From: Nocardioides renjunii
GTDB lineage: Bacteria > Actinomycetota > Actinomycetes > Propionibacteriales > Nocardioidaceae
Reading direction: 5' to 3'
Assembly: GCF_034661175.1 (NCBI RefSeq)
Contig: NZ_CP141058.1
Location: forward strand, 1,798,001 to 1,862,000
Length of the DNA: 64,000 nucleotides
The notes below the pieces were generated by a model. The model was not told the origin of the DNA. It saw nothing but the letters and a program-made list of their open reading frames with translations, and searched no databases. The position numbers were made by a program, and so were the translations under genes. This document shows, one piece after another, positions 9,237-19,100 of the stretch (position 1 is the first letter of the stretch; every line of letters begins with the position of its first letter).

Positions 9237-10930
9237 TGGGCGCCGCAGCAGTGCACGAGACAGGGGTCGGCCACGACCAGCACGACGAGCACGAGGGGGA
9301 GGGCCTCGCGGTCGCTCCCGACCACGTGGAGGTTCGTCGCCACGCCGGCGTCGCCGCCGGGGTCGGCCTGACCGCGTCGGCGGTCGCCATCGCCTACTTC
9401 GCCCGCGCGACGCAGAGCGGCTCGGTCCTCGACTGGGCCTTCGTCGTCGCCATGGGCCTGCTCGCCGCCTACTGGCTCGTCGGCCTGGTCGACGCCCGGA
9501 CGCCGCTGCTGGTCGCCGACGCGCAGGGCATCCGGATCCGGCTGGGCCGCACGTGGCGCGGCCTGCCGTGGTCCGCGGTGCACCACGTCGAGCACACGCC
9601 CCGCCAGGGCCTGCTGCGTGACGGTCGCCTGGTCGTCGTGCCGCACAACCCCGAGCTGGTGGAGTCCGAGCTCACCGCCGCCGGCAAGCGGCACGCCGGC
9701 GTCTCGCGGCTGCTCCACGGGTCCCCGTTCGCCGTCCCGCTGGGCCTGTCCACCCGTGTCGTGAGCGCCGGTGACGACCTGACCGAGGCGTTGGGCCGGG
9801 TCGCCCGCGACGCCGGCCAGATCGTGGTGCTGGAGCCCGAGGCAGCGCCGTCGTCGGAGGTTGAGTCGTCGTCGGAGATCGAGGCCCCGGTGGTCGAGGC
9901 CCCGGTGGTCGAGGCCCCGGTGGTCGAGGCCCCGGTGGTCGAGGCCCCGGTCGACGACGTCCCCGTGGCGCCCGTCGTCGCGAGCCCGACGCCCGCCGCG
10001 CTGCGCGAGACCGGCGCCGCCCGTCGCTCGGAGGTCCGTCGCGACTACGCCGAGCCGGAGCAGGACGACCTCGAGGGTCGCGAGCTGCGCCGCCCCGGTC
10101 GGGTCAGCCTCGTCGAGGAGACCCAGTCGTGGGGCGATCGCGTCCGCGCCATCGCCCGTCCGGGCGAGCCGGTGGAGCCGCTGGTGCTCGACGACTTCGA
10201 GGTCGAGCCCGCCGAGGACCCCGTCATCGGCCCTGAGCTCGCTGCCGCCCGTACGCGTCTCGGCCTGTCGGTCGACCAGCTCGCCGACCGGACCCGCATC
10301 CGCCCCCACGTGATCGAGGCCGTCGAGGTCGACGACTTCGAGCCGTGCGGTGGCGACTTCTACGCCCGTGGGCACCTGCGCACCCTGGCCCGGGTGCTCG
10401 GGATCGACGTCGCCCCGCTGCTGGCGTCGTACGACGAGCGCTACGCGCACGCCCCGATCAACCCGCGCCGGGTCTTCGAGGCCGAGCTGGCGACCGGTGC
10501 GCACGGCTCCATCCGCGGCACCCGTGGCGGTCCCAACTGGTCGGTGCTGGTCGCCGTCGTCATGGCGCTGGTGCTTGCCTGGTCCATCGCGCGGCTCGTG
10601 ACGGACACCCCGCCCGAGCTGCGTGGCTCGACGCCGGTCCTCAACGGCTCCGGTGGCCCGCAGGGTGCGGGCAGCGCGCCCGTCGCCGACCCGGTGGCCG
10701 TGGTGCTCACCGCGCCGTCGGGTGGCGCGAAGGTCGTGGTGCGCGACGCGCTCGGGGAGATCGCCTTCCGCGGAAGCCTGGCCGTCGGCCAGAGCCGTGA
10801 GCTCCAGGCGTCGCCGCCGGTGCGCGTGCAGTCCACCGACGGGGCCGTGACGGTCTCGCTCGCCGGCGCCGAGGCGCGCGCGGTGGGCGAGCCGGGCACC
10901 GCCGGGCAGGGCACGTTCGTCGCCGACTGA
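9236..10930 (+). CDS. RodZ-like helix-turn-helix membrane protein with N-terminal PH-like region
   Basis: The 564-residue protein has an N-terminal half with two hydrophobic helices and a segment resembling bacterial PH-like membrane domains (about residues 40-170), followed by a low-complexity linker with an EAPVV repeat. It then has a RodZ/HTH_25-type helix-turn-helix (about 320-405, LAAARTRLGLSVDQLADRT), one transmembrane helix near residue 440 and a DUF4115-like extracytoplasmic tail. RodZ proteins link MreB-type shape control to the membrane, and the ftsK neighbourhood fits a role in division or shape. It overlaps ftsK by one base and is probably co-translated. Confidence 0.78.
   Translation: MGAAAVHETGVGHDQHDEHEGEGLAVAPDHVEVRRHAGVAAGVGLTASAVAIAYFARATQSGSVLDWAFVVAMGLLAAYWLVGLVDARTPLLVADAQGIRIRLGRTWRGLPWSAVHHVEHTPRQGLLRDGRLVVVPHNPELVESELTAAGKRHAGVSRLLHGSPFAVPLGLSTRVVSAGDDLTEALGRVARDAGQIVVLEPEAAPSSEVESSSEIEAPVVEAPVVEAPVVEAPVVEAPVDDVPVAPVVASPTPAALRETGAARRSEVRRDYAEPEQDDLEGRELRRPGRVSLVEETQSWGDRVRAIARPGEPVEPLVLDDFEVEPAEDPVIGPELAAARTRLGLSVDQLADRTRIRPHVIEAVEVDDFEPCGGDFYARGHLRTLARVLGIDVAPLLASYDERYAHAPINPRRVFEAELATGAHGSIRGTRGGPNWSVLVAVVMALVLAWSIARLVTDTPPELRGSTPVLNGSGGPQGAGSAPVADPVAVVLTAPSGGAKVVVRDALGEIAFRGSLAVGQSRELQASPPVRVQSTDGAVTVSLAGAEARAVGEPGTAGQGTFVAD
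9881..9951 (+). repeat. 15-bp coding minisatellite in the RodZ-like gene
   Basis: Four identical tandem copies of GAGGCCCCGGTGGTC and a partial fifth encode the pentapeptide EAPVV in the linker of the RodZ-like protein. Because the copies are exact, the repeat number may vary between strains without shifting the reading frame. Confidence 0.9.
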
Positions 10931-10947
10931 GCCGGCCGCTGCCCGGG

Positions 10948-11820
10948 TCAGGCGGCGCCGAGGGTCTCGAGTCGTCGCCGCGCGTCGGCGAGGCCCTTCT
11001 CGTTGTCGGCGACCTCGACGTCGCCGGTGAGGTCGTCGGAGGCCAGGCGCGTCGCGAAGTAGACACCCTGCACGGCCTCGCGGAAGAGCCGGAACGCGTC
11101 GAGGTGCTGCATCTCGGCAGGGTCGAGCGGCCCCGTCGCCTGGTAGGCGCGGAGGAACGTCGCCGCCTCGTGCGGGCCACCGAGGTACATCACGGCCGAC
11201 GCGACGTCGTAGAGCACCGGCCCACGTCGGGCTCCGGCCCAGTCGATGAGCCCGGTCACCTGGGTCTCGTCGTCGTGGACGAACGCCTCGGGCGCGGGGT
11301 CGGTGTGCAGCACCGACCACGTCAGGCGCAGCGAGTCGGTCGCGGCCCGGGCTGCCTCGACGGCGTCCAGGAGCCACGGGTGACTCTTCACCCCGGGCGC
11401 CGCCGGACTGAGCCAGTCCCGGGCGAACGTGGCGGTGTGCGGTCCGACGCCCGGTTCGCTTGCCACGTGGACACCAGCGAGGACCTCGGCGATCCACTCC
11501 TGCTCGGCATCGGTGTCACCGACGAGCTCGCGACCCGGGACGTGCTCCAGCAGCGCGAGCGCGTGCTCCGTGACGACGATGCGGCCGTCGAGCGCCGGGA
11601 CGGGACGACCGGTCAGGAACCCGGCCGCTGCCAGCGTCGTGGCGACGTCGGCGCCTGCCGCCAGGGCGGCCACCCCCGATGCCGGCACGAGCTTGGCGAC
11701 GTAGACCGCTCCTCGGTGCTCGACGAGCCACGTGCTCGAGTTCATGCCGCCGTCCAGCGGCCTCACCCGAGGCGCCTCAAGCCCCCAGAACCGGGTCAGC
11801 AGCTCGCTCGGATCGATCAC
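10948..11820 (-). CDS. aminoglycoside phosphotransferase (APH) family kinase
   Basis: This 290-residue protein has the APH/choline-kinase fold. Its catalytic loop region reads SVLHTDPAPEAFV and its metal-binding motif is GLIDWAGARRGP, followed by the family helix VLYDVASAVMYLGG. The usual HGDLHPGN loop is altered to HTDPAPEAF, which keeps the His and Asp. It starts with GTG at 11820. The real substrate is unknown; most such genes in soil actinobacteria are not proven resistance determinants. It converges with the RodZ-like gene (17-bp gap). Confidence 0.85.
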   Translation of the reverse strand: MIDPSELLTRFWGLEAPRVRPLDGGMNSSTWLVEHRGAVYVAKLVPASGVAALAAGADVATTLAAAGFLTGRPVPALDGRIVVTEHALALLEHVPGRELVGDTDAEQEWIAEVLAGVHVASEPGVGPHTATFARDWLSPAAPGVKSHPWLLDAVEAARAATDSLRLTWSVLHTDPAPEAFVHDDETQVTGLIDWAGARRGPVLYDVASAVMYLGGPHEAATFLRAYQATGPLDPAEMQHLDAFRLFREAVQGVYFATRLASDDLTGDVEVADNEKGLADARRRLETLGAA

Positions 11821-11987
11821 AGGTGCACCGTCTCATGCCGGTTTCGCTCAGCTCTTGCGGGCCGGAGGTCCGTCCGTGGTCGTGGCGGGCGCGCCGATGG
11901 CCCCGCTGTTTCTGCGGCGCGGCTGGTGCGAACCGCAGCGTGCGGTGAGGCGACAGGCAACCTGTATGACGCCGGGCGCACCTATGG

Positions 11988-12012
11988 CCCCGCCGTGGTC
12001 AGGTCGGCGGGG
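11988..12012. terminator. hairpin downstream of the DUF222 gene
   Basis: CCCCGCCG and CGGCGGGG form an 8-bp stem with a 9-base loop, just past the stop codon of the minus-strand DUF222/HNH gene. The 204-bp gap between that gene and the APH gene also holds two near-identical 23-bp segments (11884-11906 and 11971-11993) sharing ATGGCCCCGC. Confidence 0.55.
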
Positions 12013-12024
12013 TGTGGGGCGGGG

Positions 12025-13449
12025 TCATGGTCGGTCGGGTGGCTCGGGGTCGTCGGCAGCGCGCGGCGGGGTGTCGATGCGGGTGGTGCCGGTGCGGTCG
12101 CGGCGGTTGCGGTGCCCGTGGGGGCTGGTCCACTCGTAGACACCGGGTCCGGCCACGTCGTATCGCCAGCCCGAATGGGTCTTGAGGCGGTGGTGCCAGC
12201 GACATTCCGGTGCGAGGTTCGAGGACACGGTCGCCCCCGGCTGGGGACGGCCCTGGGGGTGGGCGTCGTGGTCGTAGGGGACGACGTGGTCGATGTCGCA
12301 AGCCCTCGCTGGGCGGGTGCACCACGGGAACACGCAGGTGCGGTCGCGCAGGATGACTTGTTCGCGGATCCGGTCGGGGATGTCGTAGCCCGGTGCCGTG
12401 AGCTCGGCGTTCAGGTCGATGACCGGCTTGACGGTCACCTTGGTGCGCGAGTCGCCGCACCAGCCCTTCACCTGCTCCAGCAGGACGAGCCGCTGGCCCT
12501 CCTCCATCCGCCCGGTGGGTCCGAAGACGGTGTCCAGCCCGTCGAGGCTGGTGTCGAAGTGGGCGTGCAGCACCACCTCACGCGCAACCGGCAACCCGTC
12601 CTCGCTCCTGGCGGCGCTCGAGCCCTGGAAGTGGAGGTCGAGCGCGGTCTGGGTGCGGGCGAGGTCGCCGAGCGCTGCGGACCGTCGGGCGTCCAAGGGT
12701 GCTGCTGAGCCGAGTGCCTTGAGCGTCTCCGCGCCGTGGGCGAGGGCCCGGTCGAGGTCGAGGGCGTCCGCGATGTCGAGCTCGGCCTCGAACCGCATCG
12801 TCCCGGCGTAGTGCACGTCCTGGTCGTGCACCGTCGCGTGGCGCGGGTCGACCGACAGGTAGCCGTCGTCGGGATCGGCGGTCGGGTCGGCTTCGGCCAG
12901 CTCGTGACGCTTGATGGTCTCCGCGACCAGCCGGTCGAGCTGCGCGGGACCGACCCGGCCCGCGACAGCGGCGACCTGGGCGTCGACCCACCGCGCCGCC
13001 TCGACCGACAAGGACGGGGTCGAGTGGATGGTGGCTTCGGCGACCGTGCGGGCGCGCCACGCCGGCACCGCGCCGGCCTGGACCTGCGCCCACAGCCGCG
13101 GGAGCCGGTGCCGCAGCTCGAGCGCGTGACCAATGAGCCGCTTCGCCGACGTCGACGAGATGCCGAGCACTGTTCCGAGCTCGGCGATGCAGAACTCAGC
13201 CACCGCTGGACAGCCCTCGCCGGCGATCGGCTCCTCGTGCTCGACGCCGTAGCGGCCACCGTCGCTGAACACCGCGGCGGTGTGGATCGACTCCGGCGGA
13301 TGGAGGTCGGCCCAGCGGGCGGCGAGGTCGAGCTGGTCGGCCGCGGCCCGGTCCTCGACCGCCTTGCGTTCGCGGAGCGCTCGCAGCAGCTCGGAGGCGG
13401 AGAGGTCCTCGACCTCTGCTCCTCCGTGTGCTGCAAGCATCTCGATCAT
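12025..13449 (-). CDS. DUF222 / HNH endonuclease signature protein (13E12 repeat family)
   Basis: The 474-residue protein has a DUF222 domain (about residues 20-330) and a C-terminal HNH nuclease motif (about 375-430, with CVFPWC, CDIDHVVPY and CRWHHRLKT). These proteins are multicopy in Mycobacterium and Nocardioides and have no settled function. The start is the ATG at 13449; a longer frame upstream lacks support. A near-consensus LexA box overlaps the start codon, so DNA-damage induction is likely. Some mycobacterial 13E12 members are known LexA targets. Confidence 0.92.
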   Translation of the reverse strand: MIEMLAAHGGAEVEDLSASELLRALRERKAVEDRAAADQLDLAARWADLHPPESIHTAAVFSDGGRYGVEHEEPIAGEGCPAVAEFCIAELGTVLGISSTSAKRLIGHALELRHRLPRLWAQVQAGAVPAWRARTVAEATIHSTPSLSVEAARWVDAQVAAVAGRVGPAQLDRLVAETIKRHELAEADPTADPDDGYLSVDPRHATVHDQDVHYAGTMRFEAELDIADALDLDRALAHGAETLKALGSAAPLDARRSAALGDLARTQTALDLHFQGSSAARSEDGLPVAREVVLHAHFDTSLDGLDTVFGPTGRMEEGQRLVLLEQVKGWCGDSRTKVTVKPVIDLNAELTAPGYDIPDRIREQVILRDRTCVFPWCTRPARACDIDHVVPYDHDAHPQGRPQPGATVSSNLAPECRWHHRLKTHSGWRYDVAGPGVYEWTSPHGHRNRRDRTGTTRIDTPPRAADDPEPPDRP

Positions 13450-13457
13450 GTGTTCGA
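13442..13457. promoter_or_regulatory. LexA (SOS) box overlapping the DUF222 start codon
   Basis: On the minus strand the site reads TCGAACACATGATCGA. It matches the mycobacterial-type SOS consensus TCGAAC-N4-GTTCGA with one mismatch, and the ATG within the spacer is the proposed start codon. Bound LexA would block both transcription and any leaderless start. Confidence 0.75.
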
Positions 13458-13510
13458 TTCTACGGCGGGCCACCGACAACGGACCGTGGCCAGGGATGGC
13501 TTGGTGCAAG

Positions 13511-13720
13511 GGGTCCTCGATATGCCTTGCTCGTCCCTCGCTCGGCTACTCGACCACCGAATGAGAGCGGGTCTCCACACGCCTCGTTCCTCGGCTATTC
13601 GACCACCGGGGAGCGGGTCTCGATACGCCTCGCTCGTGCCTCGCTCCGGCTACTCGACCACCGAGGAGGGGGGTCTCGATACGCCTCGCTCGTCCCTCGC
13701 TCGGCTAACCGCCCAGCGAG
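13511..13720. repeat. four degenerate intergenic repeats (about 50 bp each)
   Basis: The 428-bp gap between the DUF222 gene and rimO holds four related copies starting near 13511, 13569, 13613 and 13670. Each has a GGTCTCGATACGCC-like start, a CTCG-rich middle and a GGCTACTCGACCACCG-like end. The last copy diverges at its 3' end. No open frame across them looks coding. They resemble dispersed intergenic repeats reported informally in Nocardioides genomes. From 13721 to 13864 nothing else is seen. Confidence 0.75.
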
Positions 13721-13864
13721 GAGGGCGGGCGTCTCGTGGCATCCCGCTCGACTGCTCGAGCAGCAACACGACCGAGGCAAGACACCGCCCCCAGGTGACC
13801 CCGCCCCCCCGTGAGAGCCGCCTCACCGCGCCGCTGGTGCGGGTCGGAGTGGCGGGGCACGGCA

Positions 13865-13870
13865 TACTCA
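13865..13870 (+). promoter_or_regulatory. possible -10 element of rimO promoter
   Basis: TACTCA lies 7 bases before the rimO ATG at 13878. The spacing matches the leaderless pattern, but the last base is A rather than T, so this is weaker than the other cases. Confidence 0.35.
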
Positions 13871-13877
13871 CGATGCG

Positions 13878-15395
13878 ATGACGACTGACACCGAGCTGCC
13901 CCCCACCCCGCTGAACGTCGCGGTGGTCACGCTGGGCTGCGCCCGCAACGAGGTGGACTCGGAGGAGCTCGCCGGACGCCTCGAGGCGGGCGGGTTCGTG
14001 CTGGTCGAGGATCCCGAGGACGCGGACACCGTCCTGGTCAACACGTGCGGCTTCGTCGAGGCCGCCAAGAAGGACTCCGTCGACACGCTGCTCGAGGCCG
14101 CGGACCTCAAGGAGTCGGCCGGCAACGGCGGGCGTGCGCAGGCCGTCGTCGCCGTGGGCTGCCTGGCCGAGAGGTACGGCAAGGACCTCGCGGAGTCGCT
14201 GCCCGAGGCCGACGCCGTCCTCGGCTTCGACGACTACCCCGACATCGCGTCCAAGCTCCGCGCCATCGTCGCGGGGGAGACCCACCACCCCCACACGCCC
14301 TCGGACCGTCGGCGGCTGCTGCCCATCTCGCCGGTGGACCGTGACGCCTCCGGGATCTCGGTGCCCGGCCACCAGGACGCCAGCACCCCCGCCGCCACGC
14401 TCGTCGCCGAGCCGGGCGACCTCGCCGACATCGGCGCGGGCGCGCCCGCGACGGGACCCCGCGCCGTACGCCGTCGGCTCGACGCGGGCCCGATGGCGCC
14501 GCTCAAGCTCGCCAGCGGCTGCGACCGTCGCTGCACCTTCTGCGCGATCCCGAGCTTCCGTGGGTCCTTCGTCAGCCGCCGCCCGAGCGACGTGGTCGCC
14601 GAGGCGCGCTGGCTCGCGACGCAGGGCGTCAAGGAGCTCTTCCTCGTCAGCGAGAACTCGACCTCCTACGGCAAGGACCTCGGCGACCTCAGGCTGCTGG
14701 AGACCCTGCTGCCGGAGCTGTCGGGCATCGACGGCGTCGAGCGCGTCCGCGTGTCCTACCTCCAACCGGCCGAGACCCGCCCCGGCCTCATCGAGGCGAT
14801 CGCCTCGACGCCCGGCGTCGTGCCCTACTTCGACCTGTCCTTCCAGCACGCCAGCGCCACGGTGCTGCGCCGGATGCGCCGCTTCGGCGACCCCGAGAGC
14901 TTCCTCGGGCTGCTCGACCAGGTGCGCACGCTGGCCCCGCTGGCCGGCGTACGGTCCAACGTCATCGTCGGGTTCCCCGGCGAGACCGAGGACGAGCTGC
15001 AGGTGCTCTGCGACTTCCTCGAGGCGGCGCGGATGGACGTCACCGGCGTCTTCGGCTACTCCGACGAGGACGGCACCGAGGCGGCGGGCTTCGCCGACCA
15101 CCTCAAGCTCGACGAGGACGAGATCCGTGCCCGCACCGAGCACGTCACCGCCCTCGTCGAGGAGCTCAACGCCCAGCGGGCCGAGGAGCGCGTCGGCGAG
15201 GAGGTCGTGGTGCTCGTGGAGTCCGTCGAGGACGGCGTCGTCGAGGGTCGCGCCGCCCACCAGGGCCCCGAGGTCGACGGTACGACGCTGCTGCTGGGCG
15301 CCGCCGACGCGCAGGTCGGCCACCTGCTGAGCGCCACGGTCACCGGCACCGACGGGGTCGACCTCGTCGCGTGCGTGGACGGAGCGGCCCGATGA
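13878..15395 (+). CDS. rimO: ribosomal protein S12 methylthiotransferase RimO
   Basis: This radical-SAM enzyme adds a methylthio group to a conserved aspartate of ribosomal protein S12. The 505-residue protein has the N-terminal UPF0004 domain with Cys in [11 protein letters not shown] near residue 20 and in VNTCGF near 58, the radical-SAM CxxxCxxC motif in [13 protein letters not shown] near residue 215, and a C-terminal TRAM domain. An acidic/proline-rich linker of about 60 residues before the radical-SAM motif accounts for the extra length compared with proteobacterial RimO. Its stop overlaps the start of pgsA (ATGA). Confidence 0.97.
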   Translation: MTTDTELPPTPLNVAVVTLGCARNEVDSEELAGRLEAGGFVLVEDPEDADTVLVNTCGFVEAAKKDSVDTLLEAADLKESAGNGGRAQAVVAVGCLAERYGKDLAESLPEADAVLGFDDYPDIASKLRAIVAGETHHPHTPSDRRRLLPISPVDRDASGISVPGHQDASTPAATLVAEPGDLADIGAGAPATGPRAVRRRLDAGPMAPLKLASGCDRRCTFCAIPSFRGSFVSRRPSDVVAEARWLATQGVKELFLVSENSTSYGKDLGDLRLLETLLPELSGIDGVERVRVSYLQPAETRPGLIEAIASTPGVVPYFDLSFQHASATVLRRMRRFGDPESFLGLLDQVRTLAPLAGVRSNVIVGFPGETEDELQVLCDFLEAARMDVTGVFGYSDEDGTEAAGFADHLKLDEDEIRARTEHVTALVEELNAQRAEERVGEEVVVLVESVEDGVVEGRAAHQGPEVDGTTLLLGAADAQVGHLLSATVTGTDGVDLVACVDGAAR

Positions 15396-16030
15396 GCACG
15401 GACCCGACGCACGCCGAGCAGCGCCAGGTGTCGAACTTCAACATCGCCAACGTGCTGACCACCCTGCGCATCGTGATGGTCCCGTTCTTCGGCTGGGCGC
15501 TCCTGCACGACGGCGGCGACGACCCGCTGTGGCGGTGGGTGGCGTTCGCGCTGTTCGCCGTCGCGATGATCACAGACAAGATCGACGGAGACCTCGCCCG
15601 CAAGCACGACCTGGTCACCGACTTCGGCAAGATCGCCGACCCCATCGCCGACAAGGCCATCACCGGCATGGCCTTCATCGGCCTGTCGGTCGTCGGCGAC
15701 GTCTGGTGGTGGGTGACGGTCATCGTGCTGCTGCGCGAGTGGGGCGTGACGCTGCTCCGGCTCTCCGTCCTCAAGCAGGTCGTCATCCCGGCCGCGTGGA
15801 GCGGCAAGGTCAAGACCGTCCTCCAGGCCGTCGCCCTGTCCGGGCTGATCTGGCCCCTGCCCCACGGTGACGCGCACGGCGGTGCCTTCGACTTCTGGCC
15901 GGGTCCCCTGGGCGAGGTGCTGTTCTACGTCAGCCAGGTCCTGCTGGCCGGCGCCGTCGCGATGACGATGTGGTCGGGCTGGGAGTTCGTCCGCGAGGTG
16001 CGCAAGCAACGGAACGCCGCGCCCGTCTGA
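15392..16030 (+). CDS. pgsA: CDP-diacylglycerol--glycerol-3-phosphate 3-phosphatidyltransferase
   Basis: This membrane enzyme makes phosphatidylglycerol phosphate, the precursor of phosphatidylglycerol and cardiolipin. The 212-residue protein carries the CDP-alcohol phosphotransferase signature DGDLAR-N8[10 protein letters not shown] near residue 65 and several transmembrane helices. The ATG at 15392 overlaps the rimO stop codon by four bases, which decides the start against a candidate 21 bases upstream. The rimO-pgsA order is typical of actinobacteria. Confidence 0.95.
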   Translation: MSTDPTHAEQRQVSNFNIANVLTTLRIVMVPFFGWALLHDGGDDPLWRWVAFALFAVAMITDKIDGDLARKHDLVTDFGKIADPIADKAITGMAFIGLSVVGDVWWWVTVIVLLREWGVTLLRLSVLKQVVIPAAWSGKVKTVLQAVALSGLIWPLPHGDAHGGAFDFWPGPLGEVLFYVSQVLLAGAVAMTMWSGWEFVREVRKQRNAAPV

Positions 16031-16084
16031 GACGTAGGTCACACGTCCACAAACGGCCGCCTGAACTTTTGGCAACACTGGCAG

Positions 16085-16112
16085 GAAAAGGTCGTGCCGC
16101 GGCTCCCTTTTC
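16085..16112 (+). terminator. possible terminator after rimO-pgsA
   Basis: GAAAAGG (16085-16091) and CCTTTTC (16106-16112) can pair, with GCCGCGGC inside the loop and a run of four T in the distal arm. It lies 55 bp past pgsA and upstream of the secreted nuclease, so it probably separates the two transcription units. Confidence 0.4.
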
Positions 16113-16170
16113 GGGGTCCCGCTGGGTGAAGATGCGTCGGTCACATCCACCCGAACACCCCGGAGCACAC

Positions 16171-19100
16171 ATGCGCACACCTGCGCTCCCCTCGCCGCGC
16201 CACATCGCGGCAGGAGCGGGTCTGGCCCTCTTGGCGGCCGGATTCACCCCCCTCGCAGCATCGGCCAACCCCGCCGGCACCGGCCTCGTCATCAACGAGG
16301 TCTACGGCGGCGGCGGCAATACCGGCGCCGTCTTCACCAACGACTTCATCGAGCTCCACAACCCGAGCACGTCCGCGATCTCGGTGAACGGGCTGAGCCT
16401 CCAGTACCGCTCGGCCGCGGGCACGGGTGCGCCGGGGGCGTCCAACGTCTTCTCGCTGCCGAACAAGACGATCCAGCCGGGTGGCTACTTCCTGGTCCAG
16501 GCGGCGCCCGGCGCCACTGTGACGGACAAGCCGCTCCCCGTCACCCCGGACGCGCAGACCACGGGCACGACCCTCAACCTGTCGGGCACCGGCGGTCAGG
16601 TCTACCTGGTCAACGGCACCGCTCCGCTCGACGCCGGCACGGGCACGATCTCCAACGCCAGCGTCGTCGACTTCGTCGGCTGGGGGACGACGACGACCAG
16701 CTACGAGGGTGAGGTCGTCGCGCCGGCCACCCGCAACTCGGCGCCCGCGACCACGAACGCCACGTCGATCTCGCGCAAGACCGCCGGCACGGTCGTCCAG
16801 GACACCGACTCGAACGCCGCCGACTTCGCGACCGCCGCGACGCCCAGCCCCACGACGACGTCCGTCGCCGGGCCGCTCACCGTCGCCCAGCCCGGCAACA
16901 AGTCGGGTCAGGCCGACGTGCCGATCGCGCCGTTCACCCTGACGGCCACTGGTGGCACCTCGCCCTACACCTGGTCCGCGACCGGTCTCCCGGCGGGCGT
17001 CACCGTCGCCCCCAACGGCGCGGTCTCCGGGACGCCGACGGCGCCCGGCATCTACACCGTCACGGCGACGGCCACCGACTCGGCCACGCCGACCGCTGCG
17101 ACCGACGACGTGACCTTCACCTTCACCGTCACGGCGGCGCCGACGCTCATCCCGATCTCCGCCGTGCAGGGCACCGGTGCGGTCTCGCCGCTGGTCGGCC
17201 AGAAGGTCATCACCCGAGGCATCGTCACCGCGACCTACCCGAGCGGTGGCTTCCGCGGGTTCTACATCCAGACCCCCGGCTCCGGCGCGGCCAACATCGA
17301 CCTGGCCGCGCACACCGCGTCCGACGGCGTCTTCGTGCGCCAGCCGAGTGGCTCGATCGACGGGTTCCCCGGCGACTACGTCGAGGTGACCGGCAACGTC
17401 ACCGAGTTCGCCGGCGCCACGCAGATCGAAGCAGCGGCGGCCGACATCACGCCGCTCGTCGGCCAGAACCCGGCGCCCGTCGTGACGACCACCACCGCCA
17501 CCTGGCCGCGCGCCGCGGCGCAGAAGGAGTCGCTGGAGGGCATGCGCTACCGCCCGACCGGCGACTTCACCGTCACCAACACCTTCTCCACCAACAACTT
17601 CGGTGAGGTCGGGCTCGCCCAGGGCACCAAGCCGCTGATCCAACGCACCGAGGTGGAGCTGCCCGGCCCGGCCGCCTCCAGCGCCACCGAGGCGGACAAC
17701 CTGGCTCGCGGCGTCGTCCTCGACGACGGCTCCTCGACCAACTTCCTCCTGACGGGCAACGCCACCGACTGCGCACCGCGGCCGACCGGCTGCCTGCTCA
17801 ACGGCGACCAGACCCCGCCGTACGTCTCGACGAAGGACCCCGTCCGGGTCGGCGCCCGCGCCACGTTCGTCGCCGACGTCATCTTCACCGAGGGCGGCTC
17901 GCCGAGCGCGCCGACCTACCGGTTCCAGCCCCTCACCACGGTGGTCGGTCCGACCAACGCCGGCTCGCCGGCGACGTTCGAGAACACCCGTACGGCGGCG
18001 CCGGACGAGGCCCTGATCAACGAGGTCGGCACCGCTGACCTCAAGATCGCCTCGTTCAACGTGCTGAACTACTTCACGACCCTCGGTGACGCCAACGACG
18101 ACAACATCGGCGACGGGGGGTGCACGCCGTTCCGCGACCGCGACGACGACGGCAACACCGTCAATGGCGGCTGCGACCAGCGCGGTGCCTGGGACCCGCA
18201 GGACTTCCAGCGCCAGCAGTCGAAGATCGTCTCGGCGATCAACGCCCTCGACGCCGACGTCGTCGGGCTCATGGAGATCGAGAACTCCAAGCAGCTCGGC
18301 GAGACGCCCGACGAGGCCACCAACAGCCTCGTCGCCGCGCTCAACGCCGAGGCGGGAGCCGGCACGTGGGCGGCGAACCCGTCCTCGAGCGAGCTCCCGG
18401 CCGACGGCATGGACGTGATCACCAACGCGATCATCTACAAGCCGGCCAGCGTGGACCGCATCGGCGAGTCGCGTGCGCTCGGCACCCTGAGCGACGCCGG
18501 CGAGGCGTTCGACAACGCGCGTGAGCCGGTCGGCCAGGTGTTCCGCAGCGACGCCGGCGGGGACCCGTTCCTCTTCGTCGTCAACCACTTCAAGTCCAAG
18601 GGCTCGGCCGGTCCCAACCCGGGCGACACCGACGCGGGCGACGGTCAGGGCGCGTCCAACGGCTCGCGCAAGCTGCAGGCCACGGCGCTGCGCGACTGGG
18701 TGACCGGCGTGCAGGCCGAGACCGGCGTGCAGTCGGTCGTGATGGGCGGCGACTACAACTCCTACGCCATGGAGGACCCGCTGCGGATCCTCTACGACGC
18801 CGGCTTCACCAACGTCGAGCAGCACTTCGACAACGGCGAGTTCTCCTACTCGTTCTCGGGGCTGTCCGGCTCGCTGGACCACATCCTCGTGAACGACGCG
18901 GCGCTCAAGCGGTCGACGGGCACGGACATCTGGAACATCAACGGCGGGGAGTCGCTGGCGCTGGAGTACAGCCGCTGGAACTACCACGCGACCGACTTCC
19001 ACGCCGCGGGCCCGTACCGGTCCTCCGACCACGACCCGGTCATCCTGGGCTTCAGGAAGACGGCGCCCACGGCACCGCCGGTCGTGGCGGACACGTCCGT

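Noticed and set aside
10948..11820. Antibiotic resistance role for the APH-like and AAC(6')-like genes
   Set aside because: Family membership alone does not show resistance; the APH loop is changed from the usual HGDLHPGN and neither gene lies in a resistance or mobile context.
16031..16170. Possible PHO box upstream of the secreted nuclease
   Set aside because: GTTGCC and GTTCAGG-like pieces occur with about 10-bp spacing, but they do not match the GTTCACC direct-repeat consensus well enough to claim PhoP control.
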